Source: JAFNAG01 sp963739235 (GTDB taxonomy: Bacteria; Acidobacteriota; UBA6911). Taken from it: DNA of 64,000 nt. A program made the position numbers and the translations under genes. The stretch lies in contig CAVTZY010000034.1 in NCBI GenBank assembly GCA_963739235.1, forward strand, positions 1 through 64,000, in the 5' to 3' direction. Each line of letters starts with the position of its first letter. Within the stretch, counting starts at the first letter, position 1. A model generated the notes under the pieces. It was given only the letters and a program-made list of their open reading frames with translations. It did no database searches and was not told the DNA's origin. Of the stretch, positions 24,700 to 34,122 are shown in pieces.

Positions 24700-27672
24700 T
24701 TATTTCAGCCCCTCCGCAACGGACAGATACAGAGCGTTGAAGAAAAACTTGAAGCTGCCGTGTGGCTCAGAGCGGAAGAGCAGTTCGTTCCCGAACAGAA
24801 TCAACCGGCCTTTCCCGATCGGAGCTTCGACCATCTCGACTCCTTTGTCGAGGTACTTCTGGCCCCAGGCCCAGCCGCTGCGGAGCGGCGCATCATTCGG
24901 GAACCATGCTACGGCGTGGATCGCCGGACCGGATGTGTTCGGATTCACCTTCCAGACGGAACTGTTGCTGAAGAAAATATCCGTCTGATCGCCATAACCG
25001 TGCGCCAGCGGATTATTTGGATCGAGGGCCACGCGCAGGATCGAGCCCGGTACATAGTAGTCCGTGCGCGGAACGGGCGAGCCGTCGGCCTTGATCAGAT
25101 GGTTGGTGAGCGGCAGTTTGAACTGCTGGACTGCGCCATTGGCTGAGCTGCCCATGGCAATGATCGTACCACCTTCCTCAACAAACTGCCTGAGCGCCGC
25201 GAACCCTTCCGCGGTGAGATTGCCGCGCCGCCGCGCATACTTCTCCGGTTCGGGGAGTGGAGCCGGCCGGTCATCATTGGCCGCGCGCGCGCCTCCCTGC
25301 CCGCCGCCACGACCGCCACGACCGCCGCCTTGAGCGCCGGCACCCGCCCCGGGTGGGATGTCTCCTCCGGCTCCTGGAGGCATATCGCCACCCGCCGCCG
25401 CGCCGCCGCCACCGCCACGACCGCCGCCACCGCCTCCCAGGCTTTCGCCGTTGAAGACCAGCACGTCGTACTTGGCACGCAGGTTGCCGGCGTTGATATC
25501 GGGTGGGAAGACATCGTTGGTATCTTCAATAAACGGGAACTCGAAGTTCTTGAAGATCAACCGGGTCCAGCCTGCAGGCATGCCGCCGCCCACGTGATCC
25601 GCGAGCCCGATGCGCAACTTGCGCAGCTTCGCAGCCGGACCGGACGGCGCTGTATTGGTCGCCGTGAAGGTCACGCCCAGATCAGCCGCTGCCTTCTGCA
25701 GGATCGCAAGCGTCGTCGGCTTGGCCGCAACATAAAAAGTGCCCGGGCCCATGGGGCCGTCCTTTAGCCAGGTAACCTCTTCGTTCGCCGCCACCAGGCG
25801 ATTGATGGCAATGAAGCTGTCGGTCGCTTTGTGGCTGAAGTAGTAGCCGACGGGAGCGCCTTGCGCGCTCTTCACTGCGCCGGCCGGAACCTTCGCGAGA
25901 TCTTTCAATATTTCGAAAGGTCCGTCGAATCCATCGAGGATCCGGTCGAACTGCACGCCCATCTGATACGCAAGCGTCCATCCGGCAACGTCGTACGGCG
26001 GGGTCGGGGCCGCACCCGGGTAGGCGATATCATCCGGGTGATCCTGCGGTTCGAACATATCCATTACATGAGGCCGGAACGCCTGCGCCGTCTTCACGAC
26101 GTAGGAGTTGGCAGGGTACTGCTTGCCCGCAACTGTGAAGGGACCCGTAGCGCGCATCACCGTGATTCCGGATTTGATGAGCGCGTTAACAAAGCGCGTT
26201 GCACTGCCGAAATCGTCCTGAGTAGATGGAATGATGAAACCGCGCGGGTCGCGCAGTTCCTTCGTCGTAAGCGCGGAATACAAGGCCGGTCCGCCGCCGC
26301 CGCCGCCGCGGCCACCCCCTCCGCCACCACCACCGCGACCGCCGGCTGCTGTGACGGCGGCCGGGGGAGCCGCTGCCGCAACCTGACCCGCGATTCTCTC
26401 CAGCTTATGCGGTGTGAAGGTCCAGTGATCTTCACTGCCCCACTTGATTTCGTCGCGACCCATCTCGTAGATGCGATAGAGCGTGGTCTCCCGGTATCTC
26501 GACGCGAAATCCAGGATCGCGCGGTCGGCAGTAATCGAGTAGTCAATCGACTGCCGGAAATGCCAGACCTCCTGGGGCTGAATCGGCCACCACATATTCG
26601 AGTCCCCGATTGCGTAGCGCGTCGTGAAAGGGATGCTGGTCGGCGTCGGGTTGCCAATCGCTTCGGTCAAAATCCCGATCTGGTTGTGGAAATAGGCCGT
26701 GGTCCGAAAACCGCCGTTCCACCATGTCGAATAGCTTGCGCCTTTGCGCGACACTACCCCCGGCTTCCCCTCGGCGATGAAGCGAGTGGCCATGATCGAG
26801 CCGATCAGGTCGATGTCGGCGGGTAGCATGGGATGGAAAAAGTAGTTGAACGGGTCGCGGAACGGAGGTGCGAACATCACCGAGCCCGCCGGGCCCGTCT
26901 GGTGATGGTTGTACATGATCTGCGGAAACCACTCCCGGTACATGACGCGGCTCACGTTGGTGGTCTCATCGAGCGCGTTCATGAAGGAATCCCGGTTGTC
27001 GTCGTGACCGGCATAGTGGTTATAGAGGACAGGCGTGTTCATGCTGCCGTACTTCATGTACTGGTCGACCACGAGATCCCAGCCGTCCGGATTCGCCGGA
27101 ACGCATAAGAGGATTACGTCCTTCAGAAACCGCATGGTCTCTTCGTCCGTGAGCGTAACCATCTGGTAGACCATTTCGAGCAGCTGCTGTGCGCCGAGAA
27201 CCTCGGTCGCATGAAGCCCGCCGTCGATCCATACGACCGACTTGCCTTCTTTCGCCAGAGCCTGCGCCTGGGCGTCGGTCAGCCCTTCCGCGTGGGACAG
27301 CCGCGCCGAGATTTCCTTATACCGATCGAGCATCTTGAAGTTTTCCGGCGCCGTGATGATCGCCATCAACTGCGGCCGTTTTTCGGTCGATTTGCCGATC
27401 TCCAGGATGTGGATGCGCGGCGACTCCTTCTCCAGCTTGTGCCAGTATGCGATGAGTTGTTGGTAGTTGGCCATGAAGTAGTCGTCGCCGATACTGTGGC
27501 CCCACTCATCTTTGGGACTCGTGATTTTGCCGGCAGCGGCCTGCGCGGGCACAGCAGCCGCAGGCTTTGCCTGGGCGGGCGGTGCGGTTTTGGTCTGGGC
27601 AACGAGTGCCGCGCAGGCGAGCGCAGCGGCCAGGACCATGGCTGAAAGCAGGTGTCGTCGTATTGCGATCAT
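24700..27672 (-). CDS. Large exported M14-type metallopeptidase
   Basis: 990 residues from ATG 27672, chosen because ggagg lies upstream and it exposes a clean signal peptide (HLLSAMVLAAALACAALVAQ). An N-terminal M14 carboxypeptidase-like domain shows GGLHATEVLG (HxxE zinc motif) and a further histidine cluster in YNHHQTGPAG. Two Gly/Arg-rich low-complexity stretches follow (about residues 440-460 and 755-805), and the C-terminal part resembles a GATase-like or unknown domain. It probably releases amino acids from peptides outside the cytoplasm. It is far longer than simple carboxypeptidases; similar long M14 proteins are common in Acidobacteriota. Specificity unknown. Confidence 0.82.
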   Translation of the reverse strand: MIAIRRHLLSAMVLAAALACAALVAQTKTAPPAQAKPAAAVPAQAAAGKITSPKDEWGHSIGDDYFMANYQQLIAYWHKLEKESPRIHILEIGKSTEKRPQLMAIITAPENFKMLDRYKEISARLSHAEGLTDAQAQALAKEGKSVVWIDGGLHATEVLGAQQLLEMVYQMVTLTDEETMRFLKDVILLCVPANPDGWDLVVDQYMKYGSMNTPVLYNHYAGHDDNRDSFMNALDETTNVSRVMYREWFPQIMYNHHQTGPAGSVMFAPPFRDPFNYFFHPMLPADIDLIGSIMATRFIAEGKPGVVSRKGASYSTWWNGGFRTTAYFHNQIGILTEAIGNPTPTSIPFTTRYAIGDSNMWWPIQPQEVWHFRQSIDYSITADRAILDFASRYRETTLYRIYEMGRDEIKWGSEDHWTFTPHKLERIAGQVAAAAPPAAVTAAGGRGGGGGGGGRGGGGGGPALYSALTTKELRDPRGFIIPSTQDDFGSATRFVNALIKSGITVMRATGPFTVAGKQYPANSYVVKTAQAFRPHVMDMFEPQDHPDDIAYPGAAPTPPYDVAGWTLAYQMGVQFDRILDGFDGPFEILKDLAKVPAGAVKSAQGAPVGYYFSHKATDSFIAINRLVAANEEVTWLKDGPMGPGTFYVAAKPTTLAILQKAAADLGVTFTATNTAPSGPAAKLRKLRIGLADHVGGGMPAGWTRLIFKNFEFPFIEDTNDVFPPDINAGNLRAKYDVLVFNGESLGGGGGGRGGGGGAAAGGDMPPGAGGDIPPGAGAGAQGGGRGGRGGGQGGARAANDDRPAPLPEPEKYARRRGNLTAEGFAALRQFVEEGGTIIAMGSSANGAVQQFKLPLTNHLIKADGSPVPRTDYYVPGSILRVALDPNNPLAHGYGDQTDIFFSNSSVWKVNPNTSGPAIHAVAWFPNDAPLRSGWAWGQKYLDKGVEMVEAPIGKGRLILFGNELLFRSEPHGSFKFFFNALYLSVAEGLK

Positions 27673-27866
27673 GATTTGTCCTCCGGAATGGGGTGACAAT
27701 ACCAGAGGTTCTCAAAAATTGATAGCAAGTCGATGCAGATTTTTCAAAGCCTTACCGTGTGGGCGCCGGGCGCCGAACGGCGTTCCGACACCACGCATTA
27801 TTCGATCCAAAGCCCGATCCGGCAGCCCGGGCCTACTCGTCGCCAGAAACCTCCAGTTTTCGAGGC

Positions 27867-28150
27867 AGTCTGCCATGCGTGTGCCACGCACCCTGTGACG
27901 CATGAAAATGTTATGCTCTCATCGCATCTGCTCTGCACCGCCCTTTCAGGGCTTTTACCCGCTCGCTCCCCTGTTCCCAGGGCTCACGCCCTGGGCTTTG
28001 CTGCGCCACCCCTTCGGGGTTTTGCAGCTGTGATCCTTGGAATTTTCACGGCCGTGCGGCGCTTAGCCCTGAAAGGGCGGGACAGCACAGCCCAGGGCGT
28101 AAGCCCTGGGTTTGGGGGTCGGATATCGCAAGCCCTGAAAGGGCGGCGCA
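27867..28150 (-). repeat. Composite dispersed palindromic repeat, copy B
   Basis: This is the reverse-oriented counterpart of 9206-9500. From the left come gacgcatgaaaatgttatgc (end module), ccgccctttcagggctttta, cagggctcacgccctggg, and again cagggcgtaagccctggg with gccctgaaagggcg. No gene is seen. The rest of the 630-base gap between the peptidase and guaA (27673-28302) shows nothing else recognisable. Confidence 0.75.
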
Positions 28151-28302
28151 GAAGCGACCGAACGATTGGCACCCCACGAAGGTGTTTTCGAAGCGGAGAT
28201 CACGGAGATCCCACACTGGCACGTTCGTGGCCGGCCGTTTGTTACCGATAAATGAGCAGGCTTTCATTGATCGTGGCAGGCGGATGTTGGATACTTGCAT
28301 CC

Positions 28303-30123
28303 ATGAAACATGACACCATTGCGGTAATCGACTTCGGCGGCCAGTACGCCCACCTCATTGCGACCAAGGTCCGCAAGTTGCACGTCCTTGCTGAAATCCA
28401 TCAGCCGGACGATCCCATCGAGGCATTCCAGGATTGCCGCGGCATCATCATTTCGGGCAGCCCCAGCTTCTCCTCCTTCGGAGAGGATTCCCAGTACACC
28501 AAAGCGATCTACGATCTGCCGGCCCCGATCATGGGTTTCTGCTTCGGCCACCAGGAAATCGCCAAGCACTATGGCGGACGGGTCATCCACGGCGGCCAGG
28601 AATGGGCACACACCGAATTTCATATCACGGGCGAGAGCCCCATCGTCACAGGATTGGACCCGGTGGAGACCGTGTGGATGAGCCATTTCGATTCGGTAGT
28701 TGATGTCAGCCCCGATTTCAAGGAGATCGGCTACTCCCGCCTCGGCGCCGGCGGCACGATCCATCGCTTTGCCGCTATCGCTTCCGAAAAGTTGCGGCGC
28801 TATGGTTTCCAGTTTCATCCCGAAGTCGACGACACGGTTCACGGCGAGTTCATGATCCGAAACTTTGTGCTGGAGATCTGTGGATGCAAGCCAAGCTGGA
28901 CCATGGGAAGCTACATCGACGAGCAGGTACGGCGGATCCGCGACCAGGTCGGCGGGGAATCGGTCTTCCTGCTGGCATCGGGCGGAGTCGATTCCACCGT
29001 GGCGGCAAAGCTCCTCAGCATGGCGCTCGGGCCTGAGCACCTGCACCTCCTTCACATCGACAACGGCCTGATGCGCAAAAACGAGAGCAAGGAGGTCGTG
29101 CGTCGCTTCGGCGAGATGGGCCTCGGCCAGAACCTGCACTTTGTCGACGCATCGGAGGATTTCCTCGCTGCACTGGCCGGCGTGGTCGAACCCGAAATAA
29201 AACGGCGCATCATCGGCGACACCTTCATCCGGGTATTCGAGCGCGAGGCGCGCAATTTGGGCATTGAGCATCATCTCCTGGGCCAGGGCACGATTTACCC
29301 GGACACCATCGAGACCGGCGGCACGAAACGCGCGGATGTCATCAAAACCCACCACAACCGCGTGCCGATCATCCAGGAGATGATCTCCAAAGGTCGGGTG
29401 ATCGAGCCGCTCGCCGATCTCTACAAGACCGAGGTTCGGGAACTCGGCGAGCTTCTGGGAATCGAGCACGATCTGGTGTGGAGGCATCCTTTCCCAGGGC
29501 CGGGACTCGGAGTGCGCCTCCTCTGTTCCGACGGCAAGCGGGACACCGTGGATTTCGCAGGGATGGAAGCCGGCGTGCGCCAGCTGGCTACACCCCTCGC
29601 CTTGAAAGGCTGCGTGTTGCCGATCCGCTCGGTGGGGGTAAAAGCCGATCTGCGGTCCTACGAGCACCCCGTGATGCTGAGTGGAAACCGACCGTGGAAA
29701 GAGCTGGTCGAAGTGGCCGGCACAATCTTCAGGAACGTTTCGGGCATCAACCGCTGTGTCTTGAACTTGATGAAGGCGCACCCGTCATCGTGCGCGCTCC
29801 TGCCCGCCACCGTAACACGCAAGCGGCTTGACCTGCTCAGGGAGGCAGATCACCTCGTTATGGAAGGTCTTAAGCGTCACAACGTCTACCAGGAAATCTG
29901 GCAGTGCCCTACCTGCATCCTGCCGATGTCCTTCGACGGGCGCGGGCAGGAGCTCGTGGTCATACGCCCCGTGCACTCGGAGCGAGCCATGACTGCAGCG
30001 CCGGCGCCTCTGCCTAAAGAACTGATTCACGAACTGCGTGAAAGTATCCTGGCACTAGAAGGTGTTTCCGGACTTTGCCTCGACCTCACCTCCAAGCCCC
30101 CGGGCACCATCGAGTGGGAGTAA
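28303..30123 (+). CDS. guaA: GMP synthase (glutamine-hydrolysing), long two-dimerisation-domain type
   Basis: 606 residues from ATG 28303. Glutaminase domain: nucleophile Cys in GFCFGHQE and the FHPEV His/Glu. ATP pyrophosphatase domain: P-loop ASGGVDST and FPGPGLGVR. It converts XMP, glutamine and ATP to GMP. The bacterial norm is about 525 residues. Here the C-terminal region has an extra dimerisation segment (VLPIRSVGVKADLRSYEHPV) before the usual final one, and it ends LTSKPPGTIEWE, as in the long eukaryotic enzyme. An in-frame ATG at 28252 is less likely because homology begins at MKHDTIAVIDFGG. No strong Shine-Dalgarno. Housekeeping purine gene, cytosolic. Confidence 0.93.
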   Translation: MKHDTIAVIDFGGQYAHLIATKVRKLHVLAEIHQPDDPIEAFQDCRGIIISGSPSFSSFGEDSQYTKAIYDLPAPIMGFCFGHQEIAKHYGGRVIHGGQEWAHTEFHITGESPIVTGLDPVETVWMSHFDSVVDVSPDFKEIGYSRLGAGGTIHRFAAIASEKLRRYGFQFHPEVDDTVHGEFMIRNFVLEICGCKPSWTMGSYIDEQVRRIRDQVGGESVFLLASGGVDSTVAAKLLSMALGPEHLHLLHIDNGLMRKNESKEVVRRFGEMGLGQNLHFVDASEDFLAALAGVVEPEIKRRIIGDTFIRVFEREARNLGIEHHLLGQGTIYPDTIETGGTKRADVIKTHHNRVPIIQEMISKGRVIEPLADLYKTEVRELGELLGIEHDLVWRHPFPGPGLGVRLLCSDGKRDTVDFAGMEAGVRQLATPLALKGCVLPIRSVGVKADLRSYEHPVMLSGNRPWKELVEVAGTIFRNVSGINRCVLNLMKAHPSSCALLPATVTRKRLDLLREADHLVMEGLKRHNVYQEIWQCPTCILPMSFDGRGQELVVIRPVHSERAMTAAPAPLPKELIHELRESILALEGVSGLCLDLTSKPPGTIEWE

Positions 30124-30160
30124 AGCCGAAGGGGTTTTCAGATCAACGGCGGGAGGAATC

Positions 30161-31795
30161 ATGATTCGTTTTTGGGTTGCACTGGGATTACTGTTGCCGG
30201 CGCTCAGCGTTCCGCAAGATGCCGCGAAGACAGGCCCGAAGGCACTCCCGAGCGCGCAGCAACGCGCCTGGCAGGGCCTCGGCGTGGGTATGTTCATCCA
30301 CTTCGCACCGAACACCTGGCAGGACAAGGAGTATGACGACCTTTCCACGCCGCTCTCCCTCATCAATCCCGACAAGCTTGACACGGATCAGTGGGTGGAT
30401 ACCGCGGTCAAAATGGGAGCGAAGTACATCGTCTTCGTCGCCAAGCACGCCGGCGGATTTTGCATGTGGCCGACCGAGACAACGGATTACAGCATCAAGA
30501 GCACCTCGTGGCGTGGCGGCAAGGGGGATGTGGCTGCCGATCTGGCAGCGTCTTGCAAAAAACGAGGAATCAAGCTGGGGATCTACCTGTCACCACAGGA
30601 TGCGAAACATGGCGCCGGCACAGGCGGGCGCTGCAAGACGGCGGAAGAGCAACAGGCATACAACGCCATCTATCGAAACCAGCTGACTGAATTGCTGTCC
30701 AAATACGGGCCGATCACCGAAATCTGGTTCGACGGCAGCCAGGCAGTACCCGTCGGGGACATCCTGCAGAAGTATGCGCCCCAGGCGATGATCTTCCAGG
30801 GGCCGCATGCCACGATTCGGTGGGTCGGCAACGAGATGGGCTTTGCGCCTTATCCGGCCTGGAATTCTCTCCCCGCGCGCGATGCCAAAACCGGAATTGC
30901 GACCGCAATGCACGGGGACCCGGACGGCGATGTCTGGATGCCTAACGAAGTCGACGTCTCTCTGCGCCGTCCCAACTGGTTCTGGAGTACCACGAATCAG
31001 GCCCGGATCATGTCCCTCGATCAACTGATGGAGATTTACTATCGATCCGTAGGGCGAGGAGCCAATCTGCTGCTGAATCTCACCCCCGACCGCAGCGGAC
31101 TCATTCCGGCAGCCGATGTCGCCCGCGTTCAGGAATTCGGCGATGAGGTGCGACGCCGTTTCGGCCGGAGCCTCGCCGAGACAAGCGGATCAGGCGCAAC
31201 CCTGGAGCTCAAGCTCAAACAGCCGTCCAACGTCGATCACATGATCATGCAGGAAGATATCAGCCGGGGCGAACAGGTCAGGGAGTATGTTCTCGAAGGG
31301 CTGGCACAGGGGATATGGATCCCGGTCGGCAACGGCACCGCCATCGGCCAGATGCGCCTTCAGCCGATCGAGCCCATCTCCCTCGAAGCCCTGCGGCTGC
31401 GGTGCCCCCAATCTGCGGGCACGCCGGCAATACACCGGCTGGCGGTGTTCGCCACGAACAGCGCACCTCCCAGGACCTGGAATGATCAGGCGCGATTGTG
31501 GGCCGATGATGCCGCCGGCCGTTGGACAAACGGCAATCTCAATTTGGACATTTCAAAGAGAATCGATGCGGCCACCCAGTATCGACTGCGTTTCGTCGCC
31601 GAGGGAGGAGCCGCCTTCAGCATCTCCGATGCGGAGGTGCTACTGAACGGGATCGCGCAGCCGTTGCTGCTGCGTCCGGAGCAGGGTCGGACCCATTCAC
31701 TGATTTTGACGATACCCGGCATCGGCCAGAAGGTCCAGATCCGGGCCAGGATTCAAGGGGCGGGATCGGGCACGGTTTTGCTGCAAAAGCTGTAG
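30161..31795 (+). CDS. GH29 alpha-L-fucosidase, exported (second copy)
   Basis: 544 residues. ATG 30161 follows gggagga and gives a signal peptide (FWVALGLLLPALSVPQ). GH29 features: AWQGLGVGMFIHFAPNTW, KYIVFVAKHAGGFCMWPT, IKLGIYLSPQD, and nucleophile D191 in TEIWFDGSQ. The C-terminal part (about 370-544) is beta-rich, as in family members with a carbohydrate-binding-like domain. It is only distantly like the fucosidase at 22975, so it likely acts on a different fucosyl linkage. It starts 37 bases after guaA but is functionally unrelated. Confidence 0.9.
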   Translation: MIRFWVALGLLLPALSVPQDAAKTGPKALPSAQQRAWQGLGVGMFIHFAPNTWQDKEYDDLSTPLSLINPDKLDTDQWVDTAVKMGAKYIVFVAKHAGGFCMWPTETTDYSIKSTSWRGGKGDVAADLAASCKKRGIKLGIYLSPQDAKHGAGTGGRCKTAEEQQAYNAIYRNQLTELLSKYGPITEIWFDGSQAVPVGDILQKYAPQAMIFQGPHATIRWVGNEMGFAPYPAWNSLPARDAKTGIATAMHGDPDGDVWMPNEVDVSLRRPNWFWSTTNQARIMSLDQLMEIYYRSVGRGANLLLNLTPDRSGLIPAADVARVQEFGDEVRRRFGRSLAETSGSGATLELKLKQPSNVDHMIMQEDISRGEQVREYVLEGLAQGIWIPVGNGTAIGQMRLQPIEPISLEALRLRCPQSAGTPAIHRLAVFATNSAPPRTWNDQARLWADDAAGRWTNGNLNLDISKRIDAATQYRLRFVAEGGAAFSISDAEVLLNGIAQPLLLRPEQGRTHSLILTIPGIGQKVQIRARIQGAGSGTVLLQKL

Positions 31796-31896
31796 TACTT
31801 TGGATCGCCGACAGGTTTTTTGGCATCCTGGCAATTTCGAGGCCGGGTGCTTATAGAAGGGACGCGCGCACGGACGAAGGAGTTTTTCCCGAACCT

Positions 31897-32325
31897 ATGA
31901 ACATACGAATCTATTTCGCGGGGGCGATCCTGGGCGGTCGCGACAATTTGGCCGCTTATCAGCATATCGTCGCCCGCCTCCAATCGCTTGGCCATTCCGT
32001 GCCGACCGCGCATGTGGCCCATCCCAACGTCCTCAAAGAGGAGAGCACGGTCAGCGCCCGCGCTGTTTATGACCGCGACATGAACTGGATACGGGAATGC
32101 GATGCGATGATCGCCGAGGTGTCCACGCCGTCGCTCGGCGTCGGATACGAAATTGCGTGCGCCCTCCGGCAGGACAAACCGGTGCTCTGCCTGTATCGCG
32201 ACGGCCTGTTCATTTCCAAAATGATCACCGGCAACCCTTCGGCGCAGCTACGCGTCCTTTCCTATCGCGACCTGCCGGAATTGGACCGCCACATCGACGC
32301 TTTTCTCACCAATACCATTGTCTGA
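31897..32325 (+). CDS. Nucleoside 2-deoxyribosyltransferase-like (DNPH1/Rcl-type)
   Basis: 142 residues. IRIYFAGAILGGRDN opens a Rossmann-like fold, DRDMNWIRECDAMIAEVS carries the usual acidic residues, and PSLGVGYEIACAL carries the conserved glycine and catalytic-type Glu. This fits 2'-deoxynucleoside 5'-phosphate N-hydrolase proteins, which split deoxynucleotides into base and sugar phosphate. ATG 31897 begins the homology; aaggag lies about 13 bases upstream, somewhat far. Cytosolic. It probably cleans the nucleotide pool. Confidence 0.82.
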   Translation: MNIRIYFAGAILGGRDNLAAYQHIVARLQSLGHSVPTAHVAHPNVLKEESTVSARAVYDRDMNWIRECDAMIAEVSTPSLGVGYEIACALRQDKPVLCLYRDGLFISKMITGNPSAQLRVLSYRDLPELDRHIDAFLTNTIV

Positions 32326-32389
32326 GTGCCTGCCACGCGGCGCTGATGATTGGCCTGCGCTTCGCTTGGCCGGCACGGAAAAGTAAAAG

Positions 32390-32490
32390 CTCAACGCAGG
32401 TCGCAGAAAACAACACCAGCCTCTGCGTGCTCCAGATTTTCTCTGCGCCCTCTGCGTTAAAGTTCTTAGGTTGCGGATATTCCGCACCAT
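32390..32490 (+). repeat. Dispersed ctctgcg / gttgcgg repeat
   Basis: The block contains ctctgcgtgctccagattttc-type sequence, then ctctgcgccctctgcgtt and ttaggttgcggatattccgc. It is a partial member of the family described at 16905 and lies between two convergent genes. Confidence 0.55.
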
Positions 32491-32501
32491 AATATTCTGG
32501 G

Positions 32502-33998
32502 TTAATTCGGCATTCTTACGAGCTTGCTCCCGAGCCGGTTGCTCAAGGGATCATAGACGACGACCTTGAGCATCTGCTTCGGTTCCTTGCGCGGTATCGT
32601 GACGGAGTATGGGATGCCCGACTGCAGGATTCGTTGATAGGTCGCTTCCAGGAGGTGCATGTCCATGATTCTCCAATCGGCTCCAAGAGGTTTCCCGTTC
32701 GCGTTCTGATAAAAGACGGTGATGCGCAGTCTGCCGGCGTGCCGGTCGCCGATAATCTTGAACAGGACCTGCGCCGGGTCGATCGTCATGTCGACTTGGA
32801 TCTGTGGTTTGTTTTGGGCGTCCATCACCTCGGTCGTGCGGATCTCGAAGTCAATATCTCCCAGATCGGCATTGTTGGCCCGGGCGCCCTGGATGCGGTT
32901 CTGGGAAATCAACTCCTCGAGATCGTAGCGCTGCGCTGTCGCCTGGGGCAGAGGTTTTTTGGTATTGCGGCCTTTGTTTCCGGCCGGCGGGGGCGCCGGA
33001 ATCCCCACGTAATAACCGCTGCGAGCCTGCACGCGGCATCCGGCGCAGTTTCCGCTGGGATTGAGCTTGACCTCGAGCCGGTGGTAACTTCCCTCTTCCC
33101 CTGCATTCGAAGGAGTAAAACCGAGGGTGTAACCCTGCTTGAGATTCATTATGGTTGCATCCAAAGCCTCGGGGAGTTTTGCCACCGAGTCCGCATAGAT
33201 AACGTCTCCCCCGGTTTCCCTGGCAAACCGGGCGATTACATTCGGATCCCCTGCTACATTTGCGGTTCCGGGGTTATCTCCCCGGGTCTTAATACTGTAA
33301 AGGGGCGCGCCGGCCTCCAGCATTTCCTGGAGGGTATCCCTGATACTATGTGCGCTTCCTACCGATTGATAGTTATCCGAGATCAGGATGATTGCGCGCC
33401 GCCTATCCGCAGCTTTTTCATGCAGGTATTGCGCCGAGTCGTAGAGAGCATCATAGATGTTAGTGCCGACGCCGCCTGGGATCTTGCCGATCATTTGAGC
33501 CAGGAGAAGATGATCCTGGGTGAGTTCGCTGAACTGAGCCGGATTCATGTCGAAGGAGAAGAGCGCAACCTGATCCTCCGGTTTCAGATATTGGAGAGCA
33601 GTCAGCGCCGCAAGACGAAGTTGCGGCAAGTAGGGCTGGATGCTTGGGCTGCGATCAACCACCAGGGCAACGGCAAGGGGAAGTTCTTCTCGCGAAAACA
33701 AAGAGACCTGCTGGGCCACGCCGTTGTCATATATGACGAAGTCGTCCGCCTTCAAATCACCGACGAAACCTCCCTTGGCGTTGCGCACCACGGCATCTAC
33801 CGTGACCAGCACGGCATTGGTCTTTATCGTGAAATCAGCCTGGGGGATACCCTGGTTCTGTTGCTGGAGAGACGCGCCGCGCTCGGGCGGTTCAGAATTC
33901 AGGGCCGTTGCCGCCAGCCAAACTACCGGCCCGATGCCGCCATTCGGAGACAGCGCCAGAGAGATGATCCATGCCGCCCGGATAAGCGTTGCCATCAT
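32502..33998 (-). CDS. VWFA-related acidobacterial protein
   Basis: 498 residues. An N-terminal signal or anchor region is followed by the segment DFTIKTNAVLVTVDAVVRN typical of the acidobacterial VWFA-related family, then a von Willebrand A domain with the MIDAS motif VDRSPSIQ (DxSxS) and later VGTNIYDALYDSAQYL. The second half is beta-rich (FTPSNAGEEGSYHRLEVKL), as in the family, and ends with a domain that may bind ligands. The A domain should bind a divalent metal and a protein partner outside the cytoplasm. Exact role unknown. It supports assignment to Acidobacteriota. Confidence 0.87.
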   Translation of the reverse strand: MMATLIRAAWIISLALSPNGGIGPVVWLAATALNSEPPERGASLQQQNQGIPQADFTIKTNAVLVTVDAVVRNAKGGFVGDLKADDFVIYDNGVAQQVSLFSREELPLAVALVVDRSPSIQPYLPQLRLAALTALQYLKPEDQVALFSFDMNPAQFSELTQDHLLLAQMIGKIPGGVGTNIYDALYDSAQYLHEKAADRRRAIILISDNYQSVGSAHSIRDTLQEMLEAGAPLYSIKTRGDNPGTANVAGDPNVIARFARETGGDVIYADSVAKLPEALDATIMNLKQGYTLGFTPSNAGEEGSYHRLEVKLNPSGNCAGCRVQARSGYYVGIPAPPPAGNKGRNTKKPLPQATAQRYDLEELISQNRIQGARANNADLGDIDFEIRTTEVMDAQNKPQIQVDMTIDPAQVLFKIIGDRHAGRLRITVFYQNANGKPLGADWRIMDMHLLEATYQRILQSGIPYSVTIPRKEPKQMLKVVVYDPLSNRLGSKLVRMPN

Positions 33999-34122
33999 TC
34001 ACCTGCCGGAGATTGCATATCCGACATCACAGTGAAATCTCGAATGGGCAATGACAGGCCCCTCGTGAGTTTCTACGGCCGGTATGTAGCAATTTCCGGA
34101 TTTAGCAGTAGGTTATCCGCTC

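Noticed and set aside
28264..29781. 505-residue minus-strand open frame over guaA
   Set aside because: Shadow of guaA, whose catalytic motifs are all on the plus strand.
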